A stretch of DNA of 48,965 nucleotides. Source: Campylobacterales bacterium. Lineage in GTDB: Bacteria; Campylobacterota; Campylobacteria; Campylobacterales; QNZT01. A program made the position numbers and the translations under genes. Position 1 is the stretch's first letter. Each line of letters begins with the position of its first letter. The stretch is taken from positions 1 to 48,965 of the forward strand of contig JADGDK010000008.1 in NCBI GenBank assembly GCA_016744895.1, read 5' to 3'. A model generated the notes under the pieces. It was not told the DNA's origin and did not search any database. It saw only the letters and a program-made list of their open reading frames with translations. Below, piece by piece: positions 17,669-26,165 of this stretch.

Positions 17669-18652
17669 ATGAGAGCATTAGCACTATTTAGCGGTGGACT
17701 TGATAGTATGATATCTATCAAATTATTAACAGAGCAGGGGGTTGATGTTACAGCCCTTCATATAGATATAGGATTTGGTGGTAAAGATGATAAGAGTGAA
17801 CTTTTAAGAACCCGTGCAGAAATGGTGGGTGCAAATCTTGAAATTATAAATGCTAGAGAACAGTTTGTAAAAGAGATACTTTTTGATCCCAAGTATGGAT
17901 ATGGAAAGAACTTCAATCCATGTATAGATTGTCATGGAAATATGTTTCGAATTGCAAAAGCGCTGCTTCCAAAATATGATGCTTCGTTTATCATCACAGG
18001 AGAAGTTATTGGGCAGCGTCCGATGAGTCAAAGAAGTGAAGCAATTAGAAATGTGACAAAACTTGCTGGAGATGAAGAGGGTGGTTTGATCCTTCGTCCT
18101 ATGAGTGCTAAGCTTATGACTCCAACACTTGCAGAACGTGAGGGTTGGGTTGATCGTGAAAAACTTCTTGGAATTGAGGGGAGAAGTAGGGAAGTGCAAC
18201 TTCGATTGGCACAAGAGTATGGCTTTGAAGAGTTTGAAAGTCCAGGAGGAGGTTGTCTTTTAACTGAAAGTGCTTTTGAGAAGAAAATTCGAGATATTAT
18301 GGATCATGAAACGTTTACAGTAGAGGATATTGATCTTTTAAAAGCAGGGAGACATTTGAGGCTTTTGGGTGGGGCAAAGTTAGTGATTGGTAGAGATCAT
18401 GAAGATAATGAAAAACTCAAAAAGATTGAAAATCCTAAATACATTTTTGCTCGAGCATTAGATATATCTGGTCCGATGTCTCTCTTGTCCGTGAATGCAA
18501 ATGAAGAGGATAAGAAACTTGCTGCAAAGTTAATTTTAACATATACAAAAACTCCAAAAGAGGTAGAAGGAAATGTTCAGATTGGTGAAGAAATTGTTAC
18601 ATCAATTCCTTTTGAAAGTAAAGAGTATGTAAAAGAGTTTTTTATCGTATGA
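17669..18652 (+). CDS. ThiI/MnmA-like PP-loop tRNA-thiolation family protein
   Basis: The 327-aa cytoplasmic protein starts with an ATP-pyrophosphatase PP-loop, SGGLDS at residues 8-13. A TGEVIGQRPMSQ segment near residue 110 matches the TGExxGQxxSQ motif of ThiI-type tRNA 4-thiouridine synthases. There is no THUMP or rhodanese domain. Three cysteines, C85 and C88 (NPCIDCHGN) and C196 (SPGGGCLLTE), fall where sulfur-carrying or [4Fe-4S]-binding cysteines lie in PP-loop thiolases. The C-terminal 110 residues form a separate domain (LLGGAKLVIGRDHEDNEKL...) I cannot name. A role in tRNA sulfur modification is likely; the modified base is not known. Its stop overlaps the next start as ATGA. Confidence 0.75.
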   Translation: MRALALFSGGLDSMISIKLLTEQGVDVTALHIDIGFGGKDDKSELLRTRAEMVGANLEIINAREQFVKEILFDPKYGYGKNFNPCIDCHGNMFRIAKALLPKYDASFIITGEVIGQRPMSQRSEAIRNVTKLAGDEEGGLILRPMSAKLMTPTLAEREGWVDREKLLGIEGRSREVQLRLAQEYGFEEFESPGGGCLLTESAFEKKIRDIMDHETFTVEDIDLLKAGRHLRLLGGAKLVIGRDHEDNEKLKKIENPKYIFARALDISGPMSLLSVNANEEDKKLAAKLILTYTKTPKEVEGNVQIGEEIVTSIPFESKEYVKEFFIV

Positions 18653-18870
18653 AAAAGACTCTAAAAGATCTTTATGGTACATGGATACTCTTTTTTTATT
18701 ATATAAAATGGCCAATTTTGATTGGATTACCACTACTGTATCTAGAGGTGGGATATAAACGAAATATTATTATGGACATCATCTGGATTTATTGTCTGTA
18801 TCTTGTTCTTGAGTCATTTTATAGGCGGTTTATTTTGAAGCAGAGGTGTGATAATAATTCGTGTAAATAA
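18649..18870 (+). CDS. Small two-helix membrane protein
   Basis: The 73-aa product has two hydrophobic segments (about residues 12-32 and 41-57) and a basic, cysteine-bearing tail. Its ATG overlaps the stop of the PP-loop gene by four bases (ATGA), which implies translational coupling. I recognise no family. The overlap and the clean reading frame are the evidence for a real gene. Confidence 0.6.
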   Translation: MKKTLKDLYGTWILFFYYIKWPILIGLPLLYLEVGYKRNIIMDIIWIYCLYLVLESFYRRFILKQRCDNNSCK

Positions 18871-18893
18871 ATTCTAAAATAAGCCGATATTTT

Positions 18894-18899
18894 TATACT
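18894..18899 (+). promoter_or_regulatory. Candidate -10 element of the exopolysaccharide operon
   Basis: TATACT in a T-rich context lies 32 bases upstream of the first operon gene's GTG start, and AGGG lies at 18920-18924. No convincing -35 is seen. Confidence 0.3.
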
Positions 18900-18930
18900 A
18901 TAAAGTTATGTATGAATTTAAGGGTTTATT

Positions 18931-21504
18931 GTGCGTTTATTTTTTATTTTATTATTGTTTACTTCTTCATGGGCTATTGAAATAGATACTGAGTTTTTAA
19001 AAAATGAGGTTTCTAAAAATCCTTATGATGTTAACTCACGGCTTGTATTAGCACGTTCATATATTAGTCAAAATAGTTATGATCAGGCACAAAGTCTTCT
19101 TCAAGAAGTATTACATGTAGATAAACAAAATCAAAAAGCACGTTTTCTTATCAAGGATATCAAAAAGCTCAAACAGATCGAATCTCTTGTCAAAAGTGGG
19201 AAACTTGCACAATCTTCAAAATTAACAGTCTATATAAAAAAATTAAGTCAATCCAAGCAGTATAAATATATAACATTATTTGGAGATGTGCTAAAAAGAA
19301 ATAATATTGCACTAAACCCAGAGATAGAGTTTCATGTGATTGATAGTTACATTCAAATCAAGAATTATAATAAAGCAGAGACATCACTTAAAAAATCTTC
19401 ACTCTCTTTACAAAATAGAGATTTTTTATTTGCAAAAATGTATGAGAAAAAAGGTGCAAACAAAATAAGTGAAAAAGCATATAAAATGGCTTTAAAAAAG
19501 GGAGATAGAGAAGATATTGTATTAGGATTATATGATTTATATGTTAAACAAAATAAAATTAATGAAGCTGAAGCACTTGTAGAATTATATGAAAAAAAAG
19601 ATTCAAAAAGTACTATTTCTAAAGCACTGTTGAAAAGAAATAAAAAATTTATGAACCAAAAGGTAGAAGTACTTAAAAAAAATTATAAACAAAAAGATAC
19701 CTTTGATGCATTTAAGCAGTATTTTTATGCACTTGATAACATGGGACAAAAAGATCAATCAATAATTGCTCTTATAAGATTTGTGAAAAGTCACCCAAAA
19801 GATGAAAGTGCAGCACTATTTTTAGCAAAAATCCAAAATTGGAATCATAAATATAAACAAGGTCTTGCAGCTTTAAAACCGATAATAAATAAAACTAAAA
19901 ATAGAGAAATTTTAAAACTTTATGTAGAGATGCTTTTACAATCAAATCAAAGAGAAAAAGCATATCGTTATATGAAACAACTAGCACTTTTAGGTGATAG
20001 TAAATCTAAACTAGAGTTAGAAAAAATTCAGACCCATGCTTTATTGGAACAGGCGGTTAGTGCACATAAGTCAAAAGAGTATCTAAGTGCTATTAAAAAT
20101 TATAAAGCTTATTATTTTAGAACAAAAGATGCAAAAATTGCCAAAGAGATTGCGGAACTCTATTTTGTTGAAGAGCGTGTACAACAGTCAGTACCCTTTT
20201 ATGAAGCATATCTTTCTCAAAATCCAAATGATACAAAAATTAGATTTCGCTATGCATCAGCATTAGACTCTCTAAAGCTTTATGCCCAAGCAGAATTACA
20301 ATACGAAAAAGTATTAAAAGCAAAAGATGGACTTTATGTACTCTCTACTTATCGATACGCGACAAGTCTGATAGCTCAAAAGAAAGATACAAAATGGAAT
20401 CATTCTCGTACTGTTTTACAAAGTTTGCTTCAAACGCTTCAAAGTCAAAATCCATCAAAAGAGCGAGATGAATTGTTGAAATTTACCACAGCAACTTTAC
20501 AAAAAGTAAGCAAACCTATGCCAAAACCAACGCGACATAAAGATGTTATTTTAGCAGAAGGTCAAAAGAAAATTATAGATACCAAATATACTCTTTCAGG
20601 TTCAGAAATCATAACAAGAGATATCGCTTCAGTAAAATCAATGCTTATTCCTATCAATGTTTCTACAAATCAACCTAAACAGAAAGATGTAACATTAAGT
20701 TTGCGTTCGTTAGAAGATGATACGATTCGTAATGTATCATATGGTATACGACTTAACAATATTACAAAAGTAGCAGAGGGTTCTCTCTCTTTAGAAGCAA
20801 AAAAATCGAGATTTAAGACAGCACAAATCAAACACGATGTTGATGGTCTCTTAGTACATTTTATGTATGAAAACTTCTCTTTTGGTATTGGGATGCATCA
20901 ATTTGAAAACTTTAATGATGTTACTGCGAAGTTAAGTTATCATAAAATGTTTGCAGGACACAATATGACTTTTGGATTAAAAACTACAAATGGTGCTTTT
21001 ATAAATTCAAATGCTTGTTCGATTGATAATAAAATTAATGTAGTTCAATTTTCACTCTATGATGCAATACTTTTATCAAATTTAGACCAAGCTGAAGTAG
21101 GTTTAACTCTAAATCGATATGATGATGAAAATGTAAATTTAAATACTTGGGTTGAATACCCTGTGTATAAAGTTGCTTATGAGAATTTTGAGAATGATTT
21201 TTCTTTGTCAGGAAGTTATGAGTTTAATTCAAAAACAGATACGTGTTATTATTCTGCTGATTTTTTTGATGGTAATTATATACAAACTAGACCAAAAATA
21301 TTTCTTGGAAAAAAAGGCTATATACAGGGTATAGGGGGTATTGGATATTCATTTAAAAATAATGATGTTTTATATAATTATGGGTTAAGTGCTCAAATAG
21401 TATTGAATCTGTTTGATATTAGAATTAATTGCCGTCATTATCAAAGTGGAAATTCCCCTGATGGTGCAGATGAGTGCTATGCTACAGCAGCGTACAAATG
21501 GTAA
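18931..21504 (+). CDS. TPR / outer-membrane beta-barrel exopolysaccharide export protein (PgaA/BcsC-like)
   Basis: The 857-aa protein has a short signal peptide (ends near SWAIE). Residues 30-530 are a long tetratricopeptide superhelix, for example VNSRLVLARSYISQNSYDQAQSLLQEVL and later PNDTKIRFRYASALDSLKLYAQAELQYEKVLK blocks. Residues 540-857 are rich in alternating beta strands and end in an aromatic residue (AYKW), the signature of an outer-membrane barrel. This layout is that of PgaA and BcsC, which guide and export a polysaccharide. Length is close to PgaA (about 807). The start is GTG with TAAGGG upstream. It is the first gene of a six-gene operon that also holds the synthase, deacetylase and hydrolase. 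Confidence 0.85.
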   Translation: MRLFFILLLFTSSWAIEIDTEFLKNEVSKNPYDVNSRLVLARSYISQNSYDQAQSLLQEVLHVDKQNQKARFLIKDIKKLKQIESLVKSGKLAQSSKLTVYIKKLSQSKQYKYITLFGDVLKRNNIALNPEIEFHVIDSYIQIKNYNKAETSLKKSSLSLQNRDFLFAKMYEKKGANKISEKAYKMALKKGDREDIVLGLYDLYVKQNKINEAEALVELYEKKDSKSTISKALLKRNKKFMNQKVEVLKKNYKQKDTFDAFKQYFYALDNMGQKDQSIIALIRFVKSHPKDESAALFLAKIQNWNHKYKQGLAALKPIINKTKNREILKLYVEMLLQSNQREKAYRYMKQLALLGDSKSKLELEKIQTHALLEQAVSAHKSKEYLSAIKNYKAYYFRTKDAKIAKEIAELYFVEERVQQSVPFYEAYLSQNPNDTKIRFRYASALDSLKLYAQAELQYEKVLKAKDGLYVLSTYRYATSLIAQKKDTKWNHSRTVLQSLLQTLQSQNPSKERDELLKFTTATLQKVSKPMPKPTRHKDVILAEGQKKIIDTKYTLSGSEIITRDIASVKSMLIPINVSTNQPKQKDVTLSLRSLEDDTIRNVSYGIRLNNITKVAEGSLSLEAKKSRFKTAQIKHDVDGLLVHFMYENFSFGIGMHQFENFNDVTAKLSYHKMFAGHNMTFGLKTTNGAFINSNACSIDNKINVVQFSLYDAILLSNLDQAEVGLTLNRYDDENVNLNTWVEYPVYKVAYENFENDFSLSGSYEFNSKTDTCYYSADFFDGNYIQTRPKIFLGKKGYIQGIGGIGYSFKNNDVLYNYGLSAQIVLNLFDIRINCRHYQSGNSPDGADECYATAAYKW

Positions 21505-21519
21505 AAGAGGTTTTTAAAA

Positions 21520-22830
21520 ATGAACAATAATCAAAATAACACGCAGTTGATATTACTCAAATCAGAAGATAATAGTTGCTTAATTGAATCAGCGATAAAA
21601 CTTCATCATCAGAGTTTTAAGGACAGTATGCTCTTTTTATCACATAAAGAGAAGTCTTTTGTTACAAACTCTATGACACATCTCAAAGAGAATATAAAAG
21701 AACTTTCTCAAATACGTTTTATGTTTTTAAAGCAGGCTTGGACTACTTTAGATGACATGTATGGTAAAACATTTTTTATTAATGAAATTCAAAAAATGAT
21801 GAAAGAAGAGGAGTTTTCGACACTCTATTTTCATCGTGCAGATACCTTTTTTGAAGGGGCTACAAAAAGAGATTTAGAACGCATTATCTCTGATATTGCA
21901 GAGATTGCACGGTATTATCATAAAGTAGTGATTTTCTCCTTGGGTGAGCAGACGAGACTTGGTCAAACTATGGATGAAGTTTTATATAAAGAGGTTGATT
22001 TAGAGTATCTAATTCAAAAAGATAAATCTGGAAACTGTCAAAGTAAAATGTTAAAGAGTAAAAAAGAGGATGCCAATATTGTCCTATTTTCAGATAAGAA
22101 TGAGATTGTTGAATTTCATAAGTATATTTTTAAAAAAGATACTCATATCCATTTTAATCATGTAAAAGAGTTGGATGAAAATCAGATATTAATTGAAGAA
22201 GCGGATATTATTGTTTTTAATTTGCATAATGTACCATTTAAAGACAAACTTTTAACGCTTATCAAAAAGAGAAAATTGAGGACAAAATTTCTATTTTTAA
22301 GTGATGATGACATAATCCGAAAAAGAGATAAAGTTCGTAAAATTGAGAAAGGTATTTCACAAGTATTTGAAAAGAATTTTGATCTTTCAGAGTATATATA
22401 TACTATTGAAAAAATCATAGGTCGTAATTTTTACACAACGATTTTAGATAAAGTAAATATCCTACCCCATAACCATTATCTTAAAGATGAAGAGATATTG
22501 AAAGATACGGTGTACAGCTTTTTAAATTATCATATCTATTTTAGTATGGTTGCGGTTGAATATAAGAGCGTTGATCCGATTATATTTGATGTGATAGAAA
22601 ATAGTATTAGAGATTTAGATTTAGTGTATCACAATGAACAAAGTAAAAATTTAATCTTTTTATTGGTTGATATTTTGCCTCAGCGTGCACTATTTTTAAT
22701 TAATCAGCGTCTTAAAGATCGTGGTATTAAAGTGATGACAAAACAGGCATTTGATGTTAATGAATGCCTTTCTATGATGGGTATTAAAAATACACAAGAG
22801 ATAAAAAGAAGTGGTATTATGTATGATTAA
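21520..22830 (+). CDS. Cytoplasmic regulator with degenerate GGDEF-like domain (BcsE-like layout)
   Basis: The 436-aa soluble protein has three apparent parts. Residues 1-170 resemble an inactive NTPase-like domain. Residues 183-300 look like a receiver-type fold (ANIVLFSDKNEIVEF, EADIIVFNLHNVPF, TKFLFLSDDD, then SQVFEKNFDLSEYI). Residues 320-415 align by eye with a GGDEF domain: the inhibitory-site motif RxxD is kept as RDLD at 364-367, and the strand after it (LIFLLVDILPQRALFLINQRL) matches, but the GGDEF active loop is lost. This order recalls the cellulose regulator BcsE, and the use of a degenerate GGDEF recalls PelD. The predicted role is to sense cyclic-di-GMP and activate the adjacent synthase. 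No family was confirmed by search. Confidence 0.6.
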   Translation: MNNNQNNTQLILLKSEDNSCLIESAIKLHHQSFKDSMLFLSHKEKSFVTNSMTHLKENIKELSQIRFMFLKQAWTTLDDMYGKTFFINEIQKMMKEEEFSTLYFHRADTFFEGATKRDLERIISDIAEIARYYHKVVIFSLGEQTRLGQTMDEVLYKEVDLEYLIQKDKSGNCQSKMLKSKKEDANIVLFSDKNEIVEFHKYIFKKDTHIHFNHVKELDENQILIEEADIIVFNLHNVPFKDKLLTLIKKRKLRTKFLFLSDDDIIRKRDKVRKIEKGISQVFEKNFDLSEYIYTIEKIIGRNFYTTILDKVNILPHNHYLKDEEILKDTVYSFLNYHIYFSMVAVEYKSVDPIIFDVIENSIRDLDLVYHNEQSKNLIFLLVDILPQRALFLINQRLKDRGIKVMTKQAFDVNECLSMMGIKNTQEIKRSGIMYD

Positions 22831-24121
22831 GATACTTTTTTTAGTCCTTATGCTACTTGGACTTTCTTTTTTAAGTTTAAATCAATTAGAACATATTTAT
22901 CAAAGTGAGAATCCTCTCGTTCAAGCTGGTGTATTATTTATTTTAATTTTTTCACTTATTGTAATTGCACGTTATTTTATTTTATTGCTACTTTCAATGC
23001 TTAACCTTTATAGTCATGTCAAAGAGACAAAAGATTATAAATCTAATCATAGTAAAATGGTTACAGTAATTGTGCCTTGTTATGATGAGGATGTTGTCAT
23101 TAAATCCTCTTTAGAGAGTTTAACCAAACAGACTTATCGTAATTTTGAAATTATTGTTGTAGATGATGGGAGTAATGATAATACTTACTTAATTTCAAAA
23201 AATATGGAGTTTTCGGAAAAAGGAAAACGGCTTATTGCTTTTACAAAACCTAATGAAGGTAAAGCAGAAGCTTTAAACTATGGAATAGCTATAGCCAAAG
23301 GCGAGTTGATTCTTGCTGTGGATGCAGATTCTAAGCTTTCACCTGATGCAATAGAATTGATGGTAACTTATTTTGATGATCCAAAAGTGGGTGCTGTGGC
23401 AGGTTCAGTGTATGTGACTAATCAAAATACAATTTGGACAAAACTTCAAGCTTTGGAGTATATACAAGGGCTAAATTTAGTGCGTAATGGTCAAGCTTTT
23501 TTGAAGTTGGTAAATATTATACCTGGACCTATTGGTATGTTTAGAAAAGATGCTATTATCAAAGCAGGAGGGTATCAAAATGATACTTATGCTGAAGATT
23601 GTGATTTGACATTGAATCTTATCAGTCAAGGGTATAAAATTGATTACGAAATTGATGCTGTATCTTATACTGAAGCGCCTGAAGATTTGACCGATCTTTT
23701 GAAACAGCGCTATCGTTGGACTAGAGGGATACTCCAATCAATCATGAAACATAAAGATAAACTTTGGAAATTACATAAAAATTTTGCGATGAGTATGGTG
23801 ATTTGGTATATGCTTTTTGAAGCAGTTTTGTGGCCCATTGCTTCTATATTTGCTAATGTTTTTATTGTATATCTTGGCATCAGTTCGGGACATAGTACGA
23901 TGCTGATTTATTGGTGGATTATTTTTACGGTACTAGATGTTTCAGCAAGCTTATACTGTGTTAGTGTCACTAAAGAGAAGATGGGACTAGTTTTATATTC
24001 TTTATATTACAGGATATTTTTTATCAATGTTGTTAATGTTGCCAAAGTTTTGGCAACATTTGAAGAGTTTTTTGGAGTTCAAATGAACTGGGGTAAATTG
24101 GAAAGAAAAGGAAGGATTTAA
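22823..24121 (+). CDS. Processive family 2 glycosyltransferase (exopolysaccharide synthase)
   Basis: The 432-aa inner-membrane synthase has two N-terminal helices (about 3-20 and 34-61), a cytosolic GT-A domain and C-terminal helices from about 322. Catalytic marks are VVDDGS (DDG 114-116), AVDADS (DAD 167-169), the TYAEDCDL acceptor-site Glu-Asp (258-259) and QRYRW (295-299), the Q-x-x-R-W motif of processive synthases such as PgaC, NodC and BcsA. Length and topology fit PgaC (about 441) far better than BcsA, and no PilZ domain is present. So cyclic-di-GMP sensing probably comes from the preceding gene. I prefer ATG 22823, overlapping the upstream stop by 8 bases, to the in-frame GTG at 22811. 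Confidence 0.92.
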   Translation: MIKILFLVLMLLGLSFLSLNQLEHIYQSENPLVQAGVLFILIFSLIVIARYFILLLLSMLNLYSHVKETKDYKSNHSKMVTVIVPCYDEDVVIKSSLESLTKQTYRNFEIIVVDDGSNDNTYLISKNMEFSEKGKRLIAFTKPNEGKAEALNYGIAIAKGELILAVDADSKLSPDAIELMVTYFDDPKVGAVAGSVYVTNQNTIWTKLQALEYIQGLNLVRNGQAFLKLVNIIPGPIGMFRKDAIIKAGGYQNDTYAEDCDLTLNLISQGYKIDYEIDAVSYTEAPEDLTDLLKQRYRWTRGILQSIMKHKDKLWKLHKNFAMSMVIWYMLFEAVLWPIASIFANVFIVYLGISSGHSTMLIYWWIIFTVLDVSASLYCVSVTKEKMGLVLYSLYYRIFFINVVNVAKVLATFEEFFGVQMNWGKLERKGRI

Positions 24122-24318
24122 TGATGACATTTGATATCTTGAAAATACTCTCATATACTGTCGTTGTAATTACGATACTTACTATGATATTTGGTGTTAT
24201 TGCTTACTATTTTTATAAACTTAGAGAGCGTCGACGAAAACTCGAAAGTGCAAATAACTCTGATCAGATACAAGAGAAAGATAAATATTTATATTTTGAA
24301 GAGAAGGAGATCTTATGA
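24121..24318 (+). CDS. Small single-pass membrane protein, possible synthase subunit (PgaD-like position)
   Basis: The 65-aa protein has one transmembrane helix (about residues 10-32) followed by a basic RERRRK stretch and an acidic tail. That composition places the tail in the cytoplasm. It overlaps the synthase stop by one base (TAATG) and the deacetylase start by four bases. The place is that of PgaD, the small synthase partner needed for cyclic-di-GMP-dependent poly-GlcNAc synthesis, but PgaD has two helices and is about twice as long. Sequence similarity to PgaD is not evident; the role is inferred from position. Confidence 0.6.
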   Translation: MMTFDILKILSYTVVVITILTMIFGVIAYYFYKLRERRRKLESANNSDQIQEKDKYLYFEEKEIL

Positions 24319-26165
24319 ATGCTGCTATTGAAACAAAAAAAGATAACTATGGTTTGAAAATGTTGCTTTTGATTGGCGTATTATTTTCAATCATGGCATT
24401 GATGTTTAATAATATTCAACAAAAAGATCCACTAACACCAAATTTTGTGATGCCTATTGTGACAGATAAACCTGTTTATATTTTAAAGTCTTATGCAACT
24501 GCGGTAACATATCAAAAAAATGGACTTGATAAAAGTCAATATACTTTAAAATTAGAACAATTTAATAAATATATAAAATCTTTAGGCTATAAAACAAAAT
24601 ATATTCAAGAAGATAAAATAAACTCTCTATCAAAAGATGTACTTCTTTTTGTGCCAGATGCCATTGCTTTAAGTGCCACTGCCAAGGAGATGATAAAATA
24701 TTTTGTCAGTGAAGGGGGAAGTCTTTTTTTTAACAATTCGTCGGGATTTAGTGATGAAAAGGGTAAGTACATAGGTGATGAATTTGTAAGAGATATTACA
24801 AAATTAGAACTAAGTAAAAATAAAAATTTTGTAAATTTTAAAGAGGGAATTTCTCTTACCCAAAGAATGCTTTCGCCGTTAATTAATAAAAATAGCGGGA
24901 TTTTACTCGAATCTTCAGTTTATGATCCTGTACCAATTTTTAAGACAAATAAAGAGCAACAAGCTGATATTTTATTGACAACTTACAATTTAACAAATGC
25001 TCCTTTAGCCAAAGAGGATAGAGATGATTTTTTGTTAGAAGAATCTGGCGTAGCATGGCATGGGTATCTTGGAAAAGGTAAATGGTTTTATATGAATCTT
25101 CCAAGTTACTTTTTTTATGATGTAGCAGATCAAACAGATGACTATCATCAGCTGATGAATGCCATTATAAATTATCTCTCTTCAGATGAGATAATACAAA
25201 AATTTCCATTTATCGATAAGGAAAATGTGGTATTTGTTTCCGAAGATACAGAGTATAAATTTGAAAATTTTAGAAAATTTAGTGATTTATCAAAACAATA
25301 TCAAATGCCAGTGACTGCTTTTATCGTCTCGTCTCTTGCCGAGCATAAAGATCATCAAGCCATGATGAGAGAAATTGCTCAAAATCCTTATGTTGAATTT
25401 GGTTCACATAGTCATATGCATCAAAAGATTATTGATACAAATACTTCCTATATAAAACAAGAGACTGCAGATACTAAAGTGATTTTAGATAAATACGAAT
25501 CTAATCCTATCATAGGGTTTAGACCTCCTAGAGAAGAGTTAGATAATAGTATGAAAAAGTATTTAAGTGATGGTGGATTTAAATATATATTAGGGCGTAC
25601 TCAACAGTATCTTTATCCAAGATTTGATACAAAATATCAAGATCTTTTAATTATCCCACGTCATGGTACAGATGATTATAGTTATTTGATCAACTTAGAT
25701 TGGGATCAAGATCAAATTGTAACACAGATACAAAAAGAGACAGAATTTGTAACTGCACTAGATGGGATATATACTTTAAGTATACATACACACCTTTTTG
25801 CATATAAAAGCAATATTGATATCGTAGAGGATTATTTTAAGTATCTTAAAAGTCATCCAAAATATAATCCATTGGATGGGCGTTCTATCACCAAAAGAGT
25901 TATCCAAAATAAAAATATTGAGATGAGCTCTAGTAAGCATGGCAATGTCATTACCTTAGTTGTAAATAATAAAAATACAATAGCAGTTGATAACTTCTCA
26001 TGTAAGCTTTTTAAAAATCCAAGTACAAGGATAAAATCAATTAAATGTAACGAAACTCCTGGTAGTAAAAATACAAAAGATAAAGATACTGCTATCATAA
26101 AACTAAAACAGCTTAAGCCAAATAGTATAATAACGGTTTATATAGAGGTCGAAAACCTTATATGA
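24315..26165 (+). CDS. Membrane-anchored NodB-type polysaccharide deacetylase with N-terminal amidotransferase-like domain
   Basis: The 616-aa protein has one N-terminal helix (residues 13-31), so the rest is periplasmic. Residues 52-295 look like a class-I glutamine-amidotransferase-type fold (LLFVPDAIALS, YFVSEGGSLFFNNSSG) without an obvious catalytic cysteine. Residues 300-500 are a NodB homology domain. Motif 2 is HSHMH (365-369), motif 3 is FRPPRE (R403) and motif 5 is SIHTH (491-493). Motif 1, normally TFDDG, reads VSEDTEY with E310-D311. The last 100 residues form a beta-rich domain. The predicted job is removal of N- or O-acetyl groups from the nascent polymer, as PgaB does. GAAGGAG precedes the start; the next gene overlaps by four bases. 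Confidence 0.8.
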   Translation: MNAAIETKKDNYGLKMLLLIGVLFSIMALMFNNIQQKDPLTPNFVMPIVTDKPVYILKSYATAVTYQKNGLDKSQYTLKLEQFNKYIKSLGYKTKYIQEDKINSLSKDVLLFVPDAIALSATAKEMIKYFVSEGGSLFFNNSSGFSDEKGKYIGDEFVRDITKLELSKNKNFVNFKEGISLTQRMLSPLINKNSGILLESSVYDPVPIFKTNKEQQADILLTTYNLTNAPLAKEDRDDFLLEESGVAWHGYLGKGKWFYMNLPSYFFYDVADQTDDYHQLMNAIINYLSSDEIIQKFPFIDKENVVFVSEDTEYKFENFRKFSDLSKQYQMPVTAFIVSSLAEHKDHQAMMREIAQNPYVEFGSHSHMHQKIIDTNTSYIKQETADTKVILDKYESNPIIGFRPPREELDNSMKKYLSDGGFKYILGRTQQYLYPRFDTKYQDLLIIPRHGTDDYSYLINLDWDQDQIVTQIQKETEFVTALDGIYTLSIHTHLFAYKSNIDIVEDYFKYLKSHPKYNPLDGRSITKRVIQNKNIEMSSSKHGNVITLVVNNKNTIAVDNFSCKLFKNPSTRIKSIKCNETPGSKNTKDKDTAIIKLKQLKPNSIITVYIEVENLI

